From an uncultured Bacilli bacterium (lineage in GTDB: Bacteria; Bacillota_I; Bacilli_A; ML615J-28; CAG-313): a stretch of DNA of 13,474 nucleotides. Shown piece by piece: positions 13,440 through 13,474 of the stretch. How positions within the stretch are numbered: the first letter of the stretch is position 1; the number at the start of each line of letters is the position of its first letter. The notes under the pieces were generated by a model that was not told the DNA's origin, did no database searches, and worked only from the letters and a program-made list of their open reading frames with translations. A program made the position numbers and the translations under genes. Location of the stretch: positions 1 to 13,474 of the forward strand of contig CANQWZ010000032.1 of assembly GCA_947627685.1 (NCBI GenBank), in the 5' to 3' direction.

Positions 13440-13474
13440 GATGCGATAAAGGAAGCAGGAAGAGTAGATCTTTG
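13440..13474 (+). promoter_or_regulatory. Probable T-box leader, 5' start only
   Basis: The RNA would start near 13440 and read GATGCGATAAAGGAAG and then GGAAGAGTAGATC, resembling the base of T-box Stem I (a GATG...GGAAGAGTA pattern). T-boxes sense uncharged tRNA and control tRNA ligase or amino-acid genes. The specifier loop, antiterminator and gene are outside the window, so the amino acid cannot be read. Confidence 0.5.

Noticed and set aside
1..13474. Insertion sequences, tRNA or rRNA genes, attachment sites, CRISPR arrays
   Set aside because: I saw no transposase, terminal repeats, cloverleaf-type sequence or regular repeat-spacer pattern.

Overview
The window is AT-rich, densely packed and entirely plus-strand. 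It looks like chromosome from a low-GC Gram-positive bacterium (Bacillota/Bacilli) that makes endospores. Three sporulation-associated genes support this (a BofA-family membrane protein, the YabG protease and SpoVG), as do the RNA polymerase delta subunit and AGGAGG-type ribosome binding sites. Compact genes, extreme AT bias and split transketolase recall reduced gut Bacilli such as Erysipelotrichia or RF39-like lineages, but that placement is inference. TGG is used for Trp and no gene needs TGA read as Trp, so the standard bacterial code fits.

Layout. (1) 2-1677: the 3' part of an AAA15/ABC-type ATPase overlaps by one base a TOPRIM-like protein. This two-gene design is that of anti-phage systems such as AbiL, PARIS and OLD/Gabija-like pairs. 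(2) 1691-4385: two tandem NrnA-like DHH/DHHA1 phosphoesterases and the 5'-nucleotidase SurE, likely one nucleotide-processing group. (3) 4405-5000: a BofA-like membrane protein and a YwiB/DUF1934 protein. (4) 5014-5641: rpoE (delta) with its own promoter and terminator. (5) 5656-8722: ksgA (rsmA), yabG, ispE and a YcxB-like membrane protein, ending in a terminator. The order ksgA-yabG-ispE matches Bacillus, without veg. A sigma-K/sigma-E-like promoter sits directly before yabG. (6) 8723-9152: a non-coding control region with an inverted repeat, helically phased A-tracts and a cre/LacI-like operator inside a promoter, then spoVG and its terminator. (7) 9170-10228: a DmpA/P1-family self-processing peptidase. 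(8) 10243-13314: a promoter, split transketolase (N and C subunits), prs, a small unknown protein and a terminator. (9) 13315-13474: two tandem promoters and the first bases of a probable T-box leader whose gene lies beyond the window.

How the genes work together. Transketolase makes pentose phosphate and Prs turns ribose 5-phosphate into PRPP, so cluster 8 is a coherent route to nucleotides. The DHH proteins and SurE work at the opposite end, on short oligonucleotides and nucleoside monophosphates. In Bacillus spoVG is followed by glmU and prs; here the peptidase and transketolase genes occupy the glmU position. The most unusual content is the incomplete ATPase/TOPRIM pair at the left edge and the regulatory DNA before yabG and spoVG.
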